A DNA stretch of 7,646 nt from an uncultured Pseudomonadota bacterium. GTDB lineage: Bacteria; Pseudomonadota; Alphaproteobacteria; RF32; CAG-239. The stretch is taken from assembly GCA_902796625.1 (NCBI GenBank), contig CADBPX010000043.1:1-7646 (forward strand). The letters are read 5' to 3'. Every line of letters begins with the position of its first letter. The first letter of the stretch is position 1. The notes under the pieces were generated by a model, which saw only the letters and a list, made by a program, of their open reading frames with translations, did not search any database and was not told the origin of the DNA. Below are positions 1 through 6,028 of the stretch, in pieces. The translations under genes and the position numbers were made by a program.

Positions 1-367
1 TGCGCTTAAGAGCACACAGAGCACGGTAACGCGGCCAACCGTTAATGGTATCTTTGAGGCCGTAGCAGATGCCGTCTACTTCGAAATTGTCTTTGACGTT
101 TGTTAAAGATGCAATGTTGTCGTTTCCAACTATAATTATTGCCCCGCTCTTGAGGTCAATAACACAGAAAAGTTTACCTGAACGCTTCACAAAAGCGTAA
201 AAAGGACTTCCAACCGGATGTCCGGCAAATTCGGAACGCAACGAAATCTTTGAAAGGCGGGTATCCTCCGCAACAACGTCTTCACTTTGAACGGTTGCTA
301 AGGCAACAGATGCTTTGGCATCGGCCAGCAAACTATTTAACTTTGATGAACAAATAGATTTTTGCAT
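1..367 (-). CDS. Orphan protein, C-terminus cut by window edge
   Basis: An open frame of 122 codons runs from ATG at 367-365 off the left edge with no stop, so the C-terminus is missing. I do not recognise the family. Residues 1-45 look helical and charged (start MQKSICSSKLNSLLADAKAS). Residues 48-110 alternate hydrophobic and polar positions like a small beta-rich domain, for example FYAFVKRSGKLFCVIDL and GAIIIVGND. There is no signal peptide or membrane segment. The start is supported by a promoter 40 bp upstream, but there is no Shine-Dalgarno sequence; an AT-only leader precedes the ATG, as for the other two orphan genes here. Its codons are somewhat richer in G and C than those of the neighbouring eptA-like gene. 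It is probably a real gene because the frame stays open with a sensible composition and has its own promoter. The function is unknown. Confidence 0.68.
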   Translation of the reverse strand, partial: MQKSICSSKLNSLLADAKASVALATVQSEDVVAEDTRLSKISLRSEFAGHPVGSPFYAFVKRSGKLFCVIDLKSGAIIIVGNDNIASLTNVKDNFEVDGICYGLKDTINGWPRYRALCALKR

Positions 368-370
368 AAA

Positions 371-393
371 ATAAAAATTTAATTAATAATTAA
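371..393 (-). promoter_or_regulatory. AT-only SD-less leader, copy A
   Basis: This 23-nt stretch of only A and T lies just before the start codon of the left-edge orphan gene. Read on the minus strand, it matches the leader at 7353-7374 almost base for base: both begin TTAATTATTAA and end AATTTTTAT, differing only in the middle by TTA versus AA. There is no GGAG-like sequence. It may be an S1-type ribosome entry site, which is inference. Confidence 0.5.
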
Positions 394-406
394 TTTGACT
401 GAATCC

Positions 407-434
407 TTTATACGGATTTTTTTGTCAAAGTCAA
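407..434 (-). promoter_or_regulatory. Sigma70-type promoter of left-edge orphan gene
   Basis: On the minus strand, TTGACT (434-429) and TATAAA (412-407) are separated by 16 bp. The predicted transcription start is near 400, giving a leader of about 33 nt. The -10 box lies in the loop of a weak hairpin (AATCC 402-406 with GGATT 414-418). Confidence 0.6.
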
Positions 435-449
435 GTTTTTTGTTAAAAT

Positions 450-2045
450 TTATTGGCGGCACGGCGCAAAAAGGTCTTGTTGCGGGTTATATATAGACGT
501 TTTTATGCCACTTAAACCTAAAAGAGTGTGAAAAATGTTATCATGAGTGATTGTTTTGTCGGTAGATTTTTGCAGGCATTCTTTGTTTATATGCAGGTTT
601 TGCCAAGTTTGATCTTCCGCCCAGACAAAAAACGGAATATGAGTTTGTTCTTTGGGTGCTATGCGATATGGCGCAGAGTGTAAATATAAACCGTTTTCGC
701 CTAAAGATTCTCCATGATCGGAAACGTAAAACAATACAATGTTATAAGCATGAGCATTCTTTTGAGTTTTACGAATGGTATCAGCAATAAATTGTGAAGT
801 ATAAACTATGGTATTATCGTAAGTATTAATCAGTTCTTCAGTCGAACATTTATTTATCTTTTCAGTATTACAAGTTGGCTTGAATTTAGCCGATTTTTTG
901 TCATAACGTTTATAATATTTCGGACCATGGCTACCGATTTGATGCATTAAAAGCATTGTGTTATGATCACTTTGTTGGATGGTTTTATCTAAATTCATCA
1001 GCATGATTTCATCACGGCATGTTCCCTTTGGTCCATTACATGGGATTTTTTGTTCAACACGATCGCAAACATACTTACAATCACTGTTATTTTCAATCCA
1101 TAAAACACGATAACCGTTTTTTTGCACAATATCTAAAACATTTTCAGTAAAAGCGGATTCCGACGGATTAAAATCCGAACGATTGCGCGACGAAAACATG
1201 CAAGGTACAGAAACAGCTGTTGAGGTGCCGCACGAATAGGCGTGAGGGTAGTTTATGATATTATGCAAATAAGAATTTAACGGAGAATTGGTGGGGCGAG
1301 AATAGCCGTTAAGTGAAAAGTTTGCCGCCCGCGCGGTTTCTCCAACAATAAATATAACTAACAGCTTTTTATCTCCAGACCAATATTTGGTAAATTGCGA
1401 ATCGGTATCAATTTGTATAAATTCATGGTTTTGACGATATGAATGTTTGACCGTCGATATTATCGCACTGATGTAATTTACCGGTAATAAAAAATATTTA
1501 GTCGATTTATGATTACGTACCGTAGGAATAACCGTAGAAATATTGGCAAAAATAATCGTAAATACAATCAAAAGGCAACAAAGTATTGTAATAACTCTGT
1601 GCCTCCATATACGATTTTCACTTAAACTTAAACGATTGATTACCAATGCCGGAATAATTCCTAAAATAAAAACATACAAGAACCATGTTCCGTTTAATAA
1701 ATCAGTGCTTTCAACTAAGTTGGTTTGTAAAGCATTGCGCAACATTTCCTCTTCAATAGAGATATGGTAGGTTTTGATAAAATAATACAGACTGCTGTTT
1801 ACTATCAAAAATATCCAAGAGAAAATTTTAAACGTGTGTTTGTAAAAAAGTAACAAACAACCTATTGTGCCTAAAGCCCAAACAACAGCAAAAGTACCTA
1901 AACAAAATAAATAACTATGGGTAGCGATATAAACTTGGTGAAAAAAGACACTGTTAAATGCTAAAAGATTGTACAGCATAAACAAGACGCAATATATAGA
2001 AACATCTATTTTATGTTTTTTCAAAAAGCAACGTTGCCAAAACAT
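450..2045 (-). CDS. eptA: EptA/MCR-like lipid A phosphoethanolamine transferase
   Basis: This 531-residue inner-membrane enzyme belongs to the family that moves phosphoethanolamine from phosphatidylethanolamine onto lipid A, facing the periplasm. Five membrane segments are seen near residues 14-34, 44-67, 72-92, 119-137 and 150-170, followed by an alkaline-phosphatase-fold domain. By comparison with MCR-1, the zinc and nucleophile residues are E236 (in GETARAAN), T276 (in CGTSTA), D443 and H444 (in SDHGESLG). H373 (HQIGSHGP) and H456 fit the second metal or substrate site. The C272/C282 pair matches the conserved disulfide around the nucleophile, and NALQT near 105 matches the family's periplasmic loop. 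The length is normal for the family, and nothing needed for catalysis is missing. It starts 14 bp after alaS; an AAGGA sequence overlaps the alaS stop, so the two are probably co-transcribed. Family members change surface charge and polymyxin sensitivity. The symbol denotes the family; the exact acceptor is inferred. Confidence 0.93.
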   Translation of the reverse strand: MFWQRCFLKKHKIDVSIYCVLFMLYNLLAFNSVFFHQVYIATHSYLFCLGTFAVVWALGTIGCLLLFYKHTFKIFSWIFLIVNSSLYYFIKTYHISIEEEMLRNALQTNLVESTDLLNGTWFLYVFILGIIPALVINRLSLSENRIWRHRVITILCCLLIVFTIIFANISTVIPTVRNHKSTKYFLLPVNYISAIISTVKHSYRQNHEFIQIDTDSQFTKYWSGDKKLLVIFIVGETARAANFSLNGYSRPTNSPLNSYLHNIINYPHAYSCGTSTAVSVPCMFSSRNRSDFNPSESAFTENVLDIVQKNGYRVLWIENNSDCKYVCDRVEQKIPCNGPKGTCRDEIMLMNLDKTIQQSDHNTMLLMHQIGSHGPKYYKRYDKKSAKFKPTCNTEKINKCSTEELINTYDNTIVYTSQFIADTIRKTQKNAHAYNIVLFYVSDHGESLGENGLYLHSAPYRIAPKEQTHIPFFVWAEDQTWQNLHINKECLQKSTDKTITHDNIFHTLLGLSGIKTSIYNPQQDLFAPCRQ

Positions 2046-2059
2046 CGTTTATATCGTCC

Positions 2060-4687
2060 TTATATCAACGATTTAATCTTTTGTAATGCCTCATTGATTT
2101 TTGTTATATCGCTGCCTCCGGCTTGCGCCATATCAGCTCGTCCGCCACCGCCGTTGCCGTTTACTACCGCTGCCGCGGCGCGTACCAAGTCAACAGCATT
2201 ATATTTGTTTATAAGGTCTTTACTGACGCTGACAACGATAGAGGCTTTATTGTCTTTGTCTGAACAAAGGGCAATAACGCCAGAGCCGAAATTCGGCATT
2301 ATATCATCAATAAAGGCTTTTAATTCTTTAGGATGAGCACCGCTGACCATTTTACCCATAAACTTAACGCCGTTTACGGTTTCGCTGTCATTTTGCGATG
2401 ATGATTGGCCACCAGCTAATTGTTTTTTCAGATTAAAAATTTCAGCTTCCAGTTTTTTACGTTCTTCTATCATATTGTTTATGCGATTTTCCAAGTCGTT
2501 AACATTTGTTTTCAAGTTATTGGCAATATGATGCAATTTGTCTTCAATATGACGGACATATTCGTCGGCACTTAAACCGGTAACGCATTCTAAACGACGC
2601 ACACCGGCGGCTACGGCCGATTCCGATAATATGTGAAAATAGCCGATGTGACCGGTGGATTGAACATGAGTGCCGCCGCATAATTCTCGTGAAAACGGCT
2701 GATTTTCATCTCCCATGGTAACAACGCGAACATCTTCGCCATATTTCTCATCAAACAATGCCATTGCACCGCTTTTTACCGCTTCATCTTTATTCATAAT
2801 AACCGTGCAGACCGGCAAGTCATTACGAATCTGCTCGTTAACGATGTTTTCAACCTGACGGATTTGTTCGGCGGTAATTTGTTTAGGATGAGATACGTCA
2901 AAACGCATTCTTTCTCCTTCAACTAACGAACCTTTTTGGGCAACATGATCTCCTAAAACCAGCTTTAAAGCTTTATGTGCCAAGTGGGTAACCGAGTGAT
3001 TGGCGCAAATGCGGCAACGATTATCTTTATCTACTTCAAATGAAGCAAACTTTCCGACTTTTACCGTACCGCTTTGCAGTTCACAAATATGAACAAAAAT
3101 GTCATTTAATTTGCGTTTGCTGTCAATAACTTTAGCGGTAAAATCGGCTGAGCGAATCGTGCCGATGTCTCCGACTTGACCGCCGCATTCACCGTAAAAC
3201 GGCGTTTGATTGGCGATAAGTTCAAAACGGCCGGAATTTACTTCATTTACTTCACGGTCATTTTGAAGCAGCGCTACAATTTGGCCGTCAGATTTTAAGG
3301 TATTATATCCTAAAAATTCCGTTGCCCCAACCTTATCTTGCAGTTCATACCAAATTTTGGCCGTGCCTTCATCGCCGGAGCCGGCCCAGTTTTTGCGGGC
3401 TTCTTCTTTTTGTTTGGCCATACAAGCATCGAATCCGGCAACATCAACCTCAAGATTTGGGCTTGTTAAGGCATCTTGAGTTAAATCAAGCGGAAAACCG
3501 TATGTATCATAAAGTTTGAAAGCTGTTTCACCGCTGAGTTTTGCGCCCTGAGGGATTTTAGCGATTTCATCTTCCAATAATTTCATACCTTTATCCAAAG
3601 TACGGCCGAAACGTTCCTCTTCAATAGCGATGGTTTCGCGGATAAGATTTTCGCGGCTGTACAGTTCCGGATAAGCATCGCCCATTTCTTTTTGCAAGGC
3701 CGGTAATAATTTGTAGATTATCGGCTCTTTCATGCCCAATAAATAAGAATGACGCATGGCGCGGCGCATAATCCGGCGCAAAACGTAACCGCGTCCTTCA
3801 TTGGAAGGTAAAACGCCATCGGCAATTAAAAAACTGATTGAGCGCAAATGGTCAACAATAACGTTATGAGAGGCTTTGAGCGGTCCGTTCGGATCGGTAT
3901 GAGTTATATTGCATAAGGCTTGGATTAAATTTTGGAATAAGTCAGTGTCAAAATTAGAGTGAACTCCTTGTAAAATCGCGGCAATTCGTTCTAGTCCCAT
4001 ACCGGTATCAATTGACGGACGTTTTAAGTTAATGCGTGAACCATCCGGCAAATCTTCAAATTGGTCAAATACCAAGTTCCAAATTTCAATAAATCTATCG
4101 CCGTCTTCTTCCGGTGTTCCCGGCAGTCCGCCCCACACCTCCGGGCCGTGATCGTAAAAAATTTCCGAACAAGGACCGCAAGGGCCGGTATCGCCCATTT
4201 GCCAGAAATTATCTTTAGTGGCAATGCGGATAATCCGCTCTTCCGGCAAGCCGGATACCTTTTTCCATAAGTCGTGAGCTTCGTCATCATTATGATAAAT
4301 AGTTACAGCCAATTTTTCTTTCGGCAGGCAAAATTCTTTGGTCAAAAGCTCCCAAGCGTAAGGAATGGCATAATCTTTGAAATAATCGCCAAAAGAAAAG
4401 TTGCCGAGCATTTCAAAAAATGTGTGGTGGCGTACATCATAGCCGACACTGTCTAAGTCGTTATGTTTGCCGCCGGCACGGACACTTTTCTGAGCCGTGG
4501 CAGCGCGGGTGTAATCACGTGTTTCATTGCCGGCTAAAATATTCTTAAATTGCACCATTCCAGAGTTAGTAAACATTAATGTCGGGTCATTATCCGGCAC
4601 CAATGAAGACGATGGAACAATTTTATGGTCGTTTTTGGCAAAATAATCCAAAAAAGTTTTACGTATTTCGTTTACACCAACTGTCAT
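2060..4687 (-). CDS. alaS: Alanyl-tRNA synthetase
   Basis: This cytoplasmic class II synthetase charges tRNA-Ala with alanine and edits mischarged Ser- and Gly-tRNA-Ala. It has 875 residues, the usual full length. The catalytic domain (about 1-250) shows the motif 2 region with HTFFEMLGNFSFGDY and motif 3 as GMGLERIA (229-236). The editing domain carries the zinc/editing residues H564 and H568 (HSVTH) and C670 and H674 (CGGTH). A coiled-coil stretch lies near 715-755. The C-Ala domain ends with the glycine-rich motif GGGGRADMAQAGG, whose arginine is R850. The start is supported by AAGGA about 9 nt before the ATG. It is transcribed from its own promoter (4754-4726), overlapped by a palindrome, and an eptA-like gene follows 14 bp downstream. 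The overall sequence resembles alphaproteobacterial AlaS. No frameshift or missing motif is seen. Confidence 0.98.
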   Translation of the reverse strand: MTVGVNEIRKTFLDYFAKNDHKIVPSSSLVPDNDPTLMFTNSGMVQFKNILAGNETRDYTRAATAQKSVRAGGKHNDLDSVGYDVRHHTFFEMLGNFSFGDYFKDYAIPYAWELLTKEFCLPKEKLAVTIYHNDDEAHDLWKKVSGLPEERIIRIATKDNFWQMGDTGPCGPCSEIFYDHGPEVWGGLPGTPEEDGDRFIEIWNLVFDQFEDLPDGSRINLKRPSIDTGMGLERIAAILQGVHSNFDTDLFQNLIQALCNITHTDPNGPLKASHNVIVDHLRSISFLIADGVLPSNEGRGYVLRRIMRRAMRHSYLLGMKEPIIYKLLPALQKEMGDAYPELYSRENLIRETIAIEEERFGRTLDKGMKLLEDEIAKIPQGAKLSGETAFKLYDTYGFPLDLTQDALTSPNLEVDVAGFDACMAKQKEEARKNWAGSGDEGTAKIWYELQDKVGATEFLGYNTLKSDGQIVALLQNDREVNEVNSGRFELIANQTPFYGECGGQVGDIGTIRSADFTAKVIDSKRKLNDIFVHICELQSGTVKVGKFASFEVDKDNRCRICANHSVTHLAHKALKLVLGDHVAQKGSLVEGERMRFDVSHPKQITAEQIRQVENIVNEQIRNDLPVCTVIMNKDEAVKSGAMALFDEKYGEDVRVVTMGDENQPFSRELCGGTHVQSTGHIGYFHILSESAVAAGVRRLECVTGLSADEYVRHIEDKLHHIANNLKTNVNDLENRINNMIEERKKLEAEIFNLKKQLAGGQSSSQNDSETVNGVKFMGKMVSGAHPKELKAFIDDIMPNFGSGVIALCSDKDNKASIVVSVSKDLINKYNAVDLVRAAAAVVNGNGGGGRADMAQAGGSDITKINEALQKIKSLI

Positions 4688-4698
4688 TTTTTATATCC

Positions 4699-4727
4699 TT
4701 AGCTTGTTTTATGCATAGTCAAGCTAA
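4699..4727. promoter_or_regulatory. Nested palindrome at alaS transcription start
   Basis: The perfect 8-bp arms TTAGCTTG (4699-4706) and CAAGCTAA (4720-4727) enclose a second perfect palindrome, TATGCATA (4710-4717), nearly on the same axis. The site overlaps the alaS -10 box, the predicted transcription start near 4719 and the first bases of the Shine-Dalgarno. Because the upstream arm lies at or before the start of the RNA, a DNA operator is likelier than an RNA hairpin. In E. coli, AlaS is known to bind a palindrome flanking its own transcription start and to repress itself. Confidence 0.6.
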
Positions 4728-4754
4728 AATATCCCAAATGATCAGTAATGTCCA
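4726..4754 (-). promoter_or_regulatory. alaS promoter
   Basis: On the minus strand, TGGACA (4754-4749) and TATTTT (4731-4726) are separated by exactly 17 bp. The predicted start is near 4719, giving a leader of about 32 nt that contains AAGGA. No convincing terminator separates it from tspO, so some read-through from tspO is possible. Confidence 0.6.
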
Positions 4755-4774
4755 GTTTTTTTTATAAAAAGATT

Positions 4775-5266
4775 TTAGAAAACATACTGTGATCCGTTTA
4801 AGGTATATACGCCGAAGTTGATGGCCGTTGCATATAGTAGCCAGAGTATGTACGGTATCAGTAATAATGTTGTTGAACGATTTTGCTTATGGCTCAGCAG
4901 CATAAGAACCAGTGTTTCAATATCCAGAAGGATGATGATAACCAATCCCCATAAAAACATTCCTTTGGCAAAAAAGGCATAAGTCCAGATGATTTGCAGC
5001 AACATATTCAGTAAAAAAAGAATGCTGTGAAATATAAGGTGTCGATTTTGACGATTGTCAAGGATTTTGGCATAAGCAAACGTTAACAAGGTATATAAAA
5101 TAAGCCACGCAATCGGGAAAACATAATTCGGCGGAGTTATAGCGGGTAATTTTATGGCATCATAAAAACTTTGCATGCCGATACGGTTAAAATAACTGCA
5201 TAAGAATGCAGTTAAAACAACAATAAAGAGACTAAACAGAAAATTATAAAAAGATTTTTGAAACAT
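4775..5266 (-). CDS. tspO: TspO/MBR family membrane protein
   Basis: This 163-residue protein belongs to the tryptophan-rich sensory protein / peripheral benzodiazepine receptor family, small five-helix membrane proteins that bind porphyrins and affect tetrapyrrole or stress responses. Membrane segments are seen near 8-26, 46-67, 75-94, 101-124 and 131-153. The family pattern is clear: TPP at 44-46, VFPIAWLILY around W54, an asparagine (N87) and W94 in helix 3, and PYILWLLYATAIN with W142, ending in a final LN. W54 and W142 correspond to the conserved pocket tryptophans of characterised bacterial TspO. It has only four tryptophans, few for the family, and phenylalanine occupies a position before the TPP motif that is often tryptophan. 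The start is fixed by AAAGGAG 6 nt upstream. It lies 87 bp upstream of alaS on the same strand, with no heme or carotenoid genes nearby, so its physiological role here is open. Confidence 0.9.
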   Translation of the reverse strand: MFQKSFYNFLFSLFIVVLTAFLCSYFNRIGMQSFYDAIKLPAITPPNYVFPIAWLILYTLLTFAYAKILDNRQNRHLIFHSILFLLNMLLQIIWTYAFFAKGMFLWGLVIIILLDIETLVLMLLSHKQNRSTTLLLIPYILWLLYATAINFGVYTLNGSQYVF

Positions 5267-5270
5267 TGTA

Positions 5271-5302
5271 TACTCCTTTGTTTTTCTTTATACATAGGAG
5301 TA
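5271..5302 (-). promoter_or_regulatory. Inverted repeat masking tspO Shine-Dalgarno or serving as operator
   Basis: The perfect 7-bp arms TACTCCT (plus 5271-5277) and AGGAGTA (5296-5302) are separated by 18 nt. Read on the tspO strand, the second arm is the Shine-Dalgarno AGGAG and the first is its exact complement. If the RNA starts upstream of 5302, the ribosome site could be sequestered. If it starts at the -10 box near 5291, the repeat would instead be an operator-like dyad. Confidence 0.45.
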
Positions 5303-5318
5303 AGTAATAATTTTTCAA
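5291..5318 (-). promoter_or_regulatory. Possible tspO promoter
   Basis: On the minus strand, TTGAAA (5318-5313) and TATGTA (5296-5291) are 16 bp apart. An overlapping TATAAA (5292-5287) is an alternative -10 at a poor 20-bp spacing. The assignment is tentative because the region is very AT-rich. Confidence 0.35.
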
Positions 5319-5328
5319 TATAAATTAT

Positions 5329-5372
5329 AAAAAAAAGAAACCCAGGCTCGTTTTTTGTACGAGCGTGGGTTT
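5329..5372 (-). terminator. Intrinsic terminator of orphan gene 5399-5665
   Basis: The stem AAACCCA-g-GCTCG (5338-5350) pairs with CGAGC-g-TGGGTTT (5360-5372), with one internal mismatch and a 9-nt loop. On the minus strand it is followed by a run of T (TTTCTTTTTTTT from 5340). It starts 26 nt after the orphan stop codon and separates that gene from tspO. Confidence 0.85.
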
Positions 5373-5398
5373 TTACCAGTTTTGCCAGTTGTTGCCGA

Positions 5399-5665
5399 TT
5401 AGCTCTTGACAACCTCGTGATAGAAAGCCCAAATCTTCTGATTGAGCTTAGAACTGAAGGATCCGATCTCTTCACAAGCTGCAACAAATTCCTTTTTAAA
5501 GTTGGGCTTGCGGCATTGCTGAGCCAGAACGGTTTTCTTCAACGGGGCCTTTTCACTTACTGAATCGAGAAGACCCATGATGGCGTTCTTCAATCCGTGC
5601 TGTCTGATCTCTTCACGGAATTCCTGTGCAATTTTAGCGCGATTGGCTTTTTCTTCTTTTGTCAT
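5399..5665 (-). CDS. Small orphan protein, helical and basic
   Basis: This 88-residue protein is not one I recognise. It is rich in K, E and A, appears almost wholly alpha-helical and has no signal peptide or membrane segment. The start MTKEEKANRAKIAQEFREE is amphipathic and charged. Two cysteines occur in the central part (AQQCRK and ACEE). Size and charge would suit a nucleic-acid- or protein-binding accessory factor, but no domain supports a specific claim. It is a one-gene unit with a near-consensus promoter (5734-5706) and a strong terminator. There is no Shine-Dalgarno sequence, only an AT-rich leader like those of the orphan genes at 1-367 and 7038-7352. The promoter lies back to back with the tRNA-Arg gene. 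I judge it real because promoter, frame and terminator fit each other. Confidence 0.75.
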   Translation of the reverse strand: MTKEEKANRAKIAQEFREEIRQHGLKNAIMGLLDSVSEKAPLKKTVLAQQCRKPNFKKEFVAACEEIGSFSSKLNQKIWAFYHEVVKS

Positions 5666-5695
5666 AAAACGATAATAAATTTATAATTATAATAA
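5666..5695 (-). promoter_or_regulatory. AT-rich SD-less leader, copy B
   Basis: The 30 nt before the orphan start codon hold only two G/C bases and no Shine-Dalgarno. The minus-strand core TTATAATTATAAATTTATTA resembles the leaders at 371-393 and 7353-7374 more loosely than those two resemble each other. Confidence 0.35.
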
Positions 5696-5705
5696 AAACA
5701 GACCT

Positions 5706-5734
5706 ATTGTAGATAAGTATTTTTACAAATGCAA
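5706..5734 (-). promoter_or_regulatory. Promoter of orphan gene 5399-5665
   Basis: On the minus strand, TTGCAT (5734-5729) and TACAAT (5711-5706) are separated by 17 bp. The predicted start is near 5699, giving a leader of about 34 nt. Confidence 0.65.
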
Positions 5735-5756
5735 GAAAAAAATGAAAAAATATTTA

Positions 5757-5789
5757 TTGACAAGCGAAGTTTTTTGTGCGAATTACATT
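5757..5789 (+). promoter_or_regulatory. Possible tRNA-Arg promoter
   Basis: A perfect -35 box TTGACA lies at 5757-5762. The -10 is unclear: AATTAC (5781-5786) sits at 18 bp and TACATT (5784-5789) at 21 bp. Position just upstream of the tRNA favours a real promoter, but the -10 cannot be fixed by eye. Confidence 0.45.
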
Positions 5790-5799
5790 CATAGATGTT

Positions 5800-5876
5800 G
5801 CGCTCCTAGCTCAGCAGGATAGAGCAACAGCCTTCTAAGCTGTGGGTCGGGCGTTCGAATCGCCCGGAGCGCGCCA
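5800..5876 (+). tRNA. tRNA-Arg (anticodon TCT)
   Basis: A full cloverleaf can be drawn. The acceptor GCGCTCC (5800-5806) pairs with GGAGCGC (5866-5872). The D arm is GCTC/GAGC. The anticodon stem ACAGC/GCTGT encloses loop CTTCTAA, with anticodon TCT at 5834-5836 reading AGA. The T arm GGGCG/CGCCC encloses TTCGAAT. The discriminator is G5873 and CCA is encoded at 5874-5876. An intrinsic terminator follows at once, so it is a single-tRNA unit. No copy of its 3' end recurs in the window, so there is no sign that it hosts an integrated element here. Confidence 0.97.
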
Positions 5877-5882
5877 GTTTAT

Positions 5883-5909
5883 AAACCGCCTTAACAAAGG
5901 CGGTTTTTT
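5883..5909 (+). terminator. Intrinsic terminator of tRNA-Arg
   Basis: The perfect 10-bp stem AAACCGCCTT (5883-5892) / AAGGCGGTTT (5897-5906) encloses loop AACA and runs into a T tract to 5909. It begins 7 nt after the tRNA CCA end. Confidence 0.92.
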
Positions 5910-5964
5910 GTGTTTGAAAAATGTTGCAAAATTGTGAAATTTTTAAGGGATTCGGGTTTTAATA

Positions 5965-5993
5965 TTGTTTTAAGGGGAAATTTTTGCTATAAA
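5965..5993 (+). promoter_or_regulatory. Promoter of lysozyme-like gene
   Basis: TTGTTT (5965-5970) and TATAAA (5988-5993) are separated by 17 bp, with the predicted start near 6000. Short repeated words lie around it: GAAATTTTT at 5936-5944 and 5977-5985, and TTTTAAGGG at 5941-5949 and 5968-5976. These could be binding sites but may be chance. Confidence 0.55.
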
Positions 5994-6028
5994 GTAATCA
6001 GGTAATGTATTTTATAAGGAAAAAAACA

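Noticed and set aside
402..423. Hairpin AATCC/GGATT followed by T run on the plus strand as a terminator
   Set aside because: The stem is only 5 bp, no plus-strand gene precedes it, and the same bases form the -10 region of the leftward orphan promoter. No strong terminator for the eptA-like gene is seen.
2013..2336. Open frame of 107 codons on the plus strand across the alaS 3' end
   Set aside because: It is antisense to the conserved C-Ala coding region, its proline- and alanine-rich product mirrors the glycine-rich motif codons, and it lacks a plausible ribosome site.
4024..4290. Open frame of 88 codons on the minus strand inside alaS
   Set aside because: It lies in another frame of an intact, strongly conserved alaS and its product resembles no protein family; it is a shadow frame.
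5212..5487. Minus-strand frame of 91 codons overlapping the tspO start and the orphan gene
   Set aside because: It crosses a strong terminator (5329-5372) and overlaps two better supported genes.
5800..5876. tRNA-Arg as attachment site of an integrated element carrying the lysozyme-like gene
   Set aside because: No integrase gene and no repeat of the tRNA 3' end were found in the window, and the tRNA terminator is intact.
6005..6028. Upstream ATG at 6005 as start of the lysozyme-like protein
   Set aside because: It would lie about 5 nt from the predicted RNA start without a clear ribosome site, while ATG 6029 has AAGGA at good spacing. Leaderless initiation at 6005 cannot be fully excluded.
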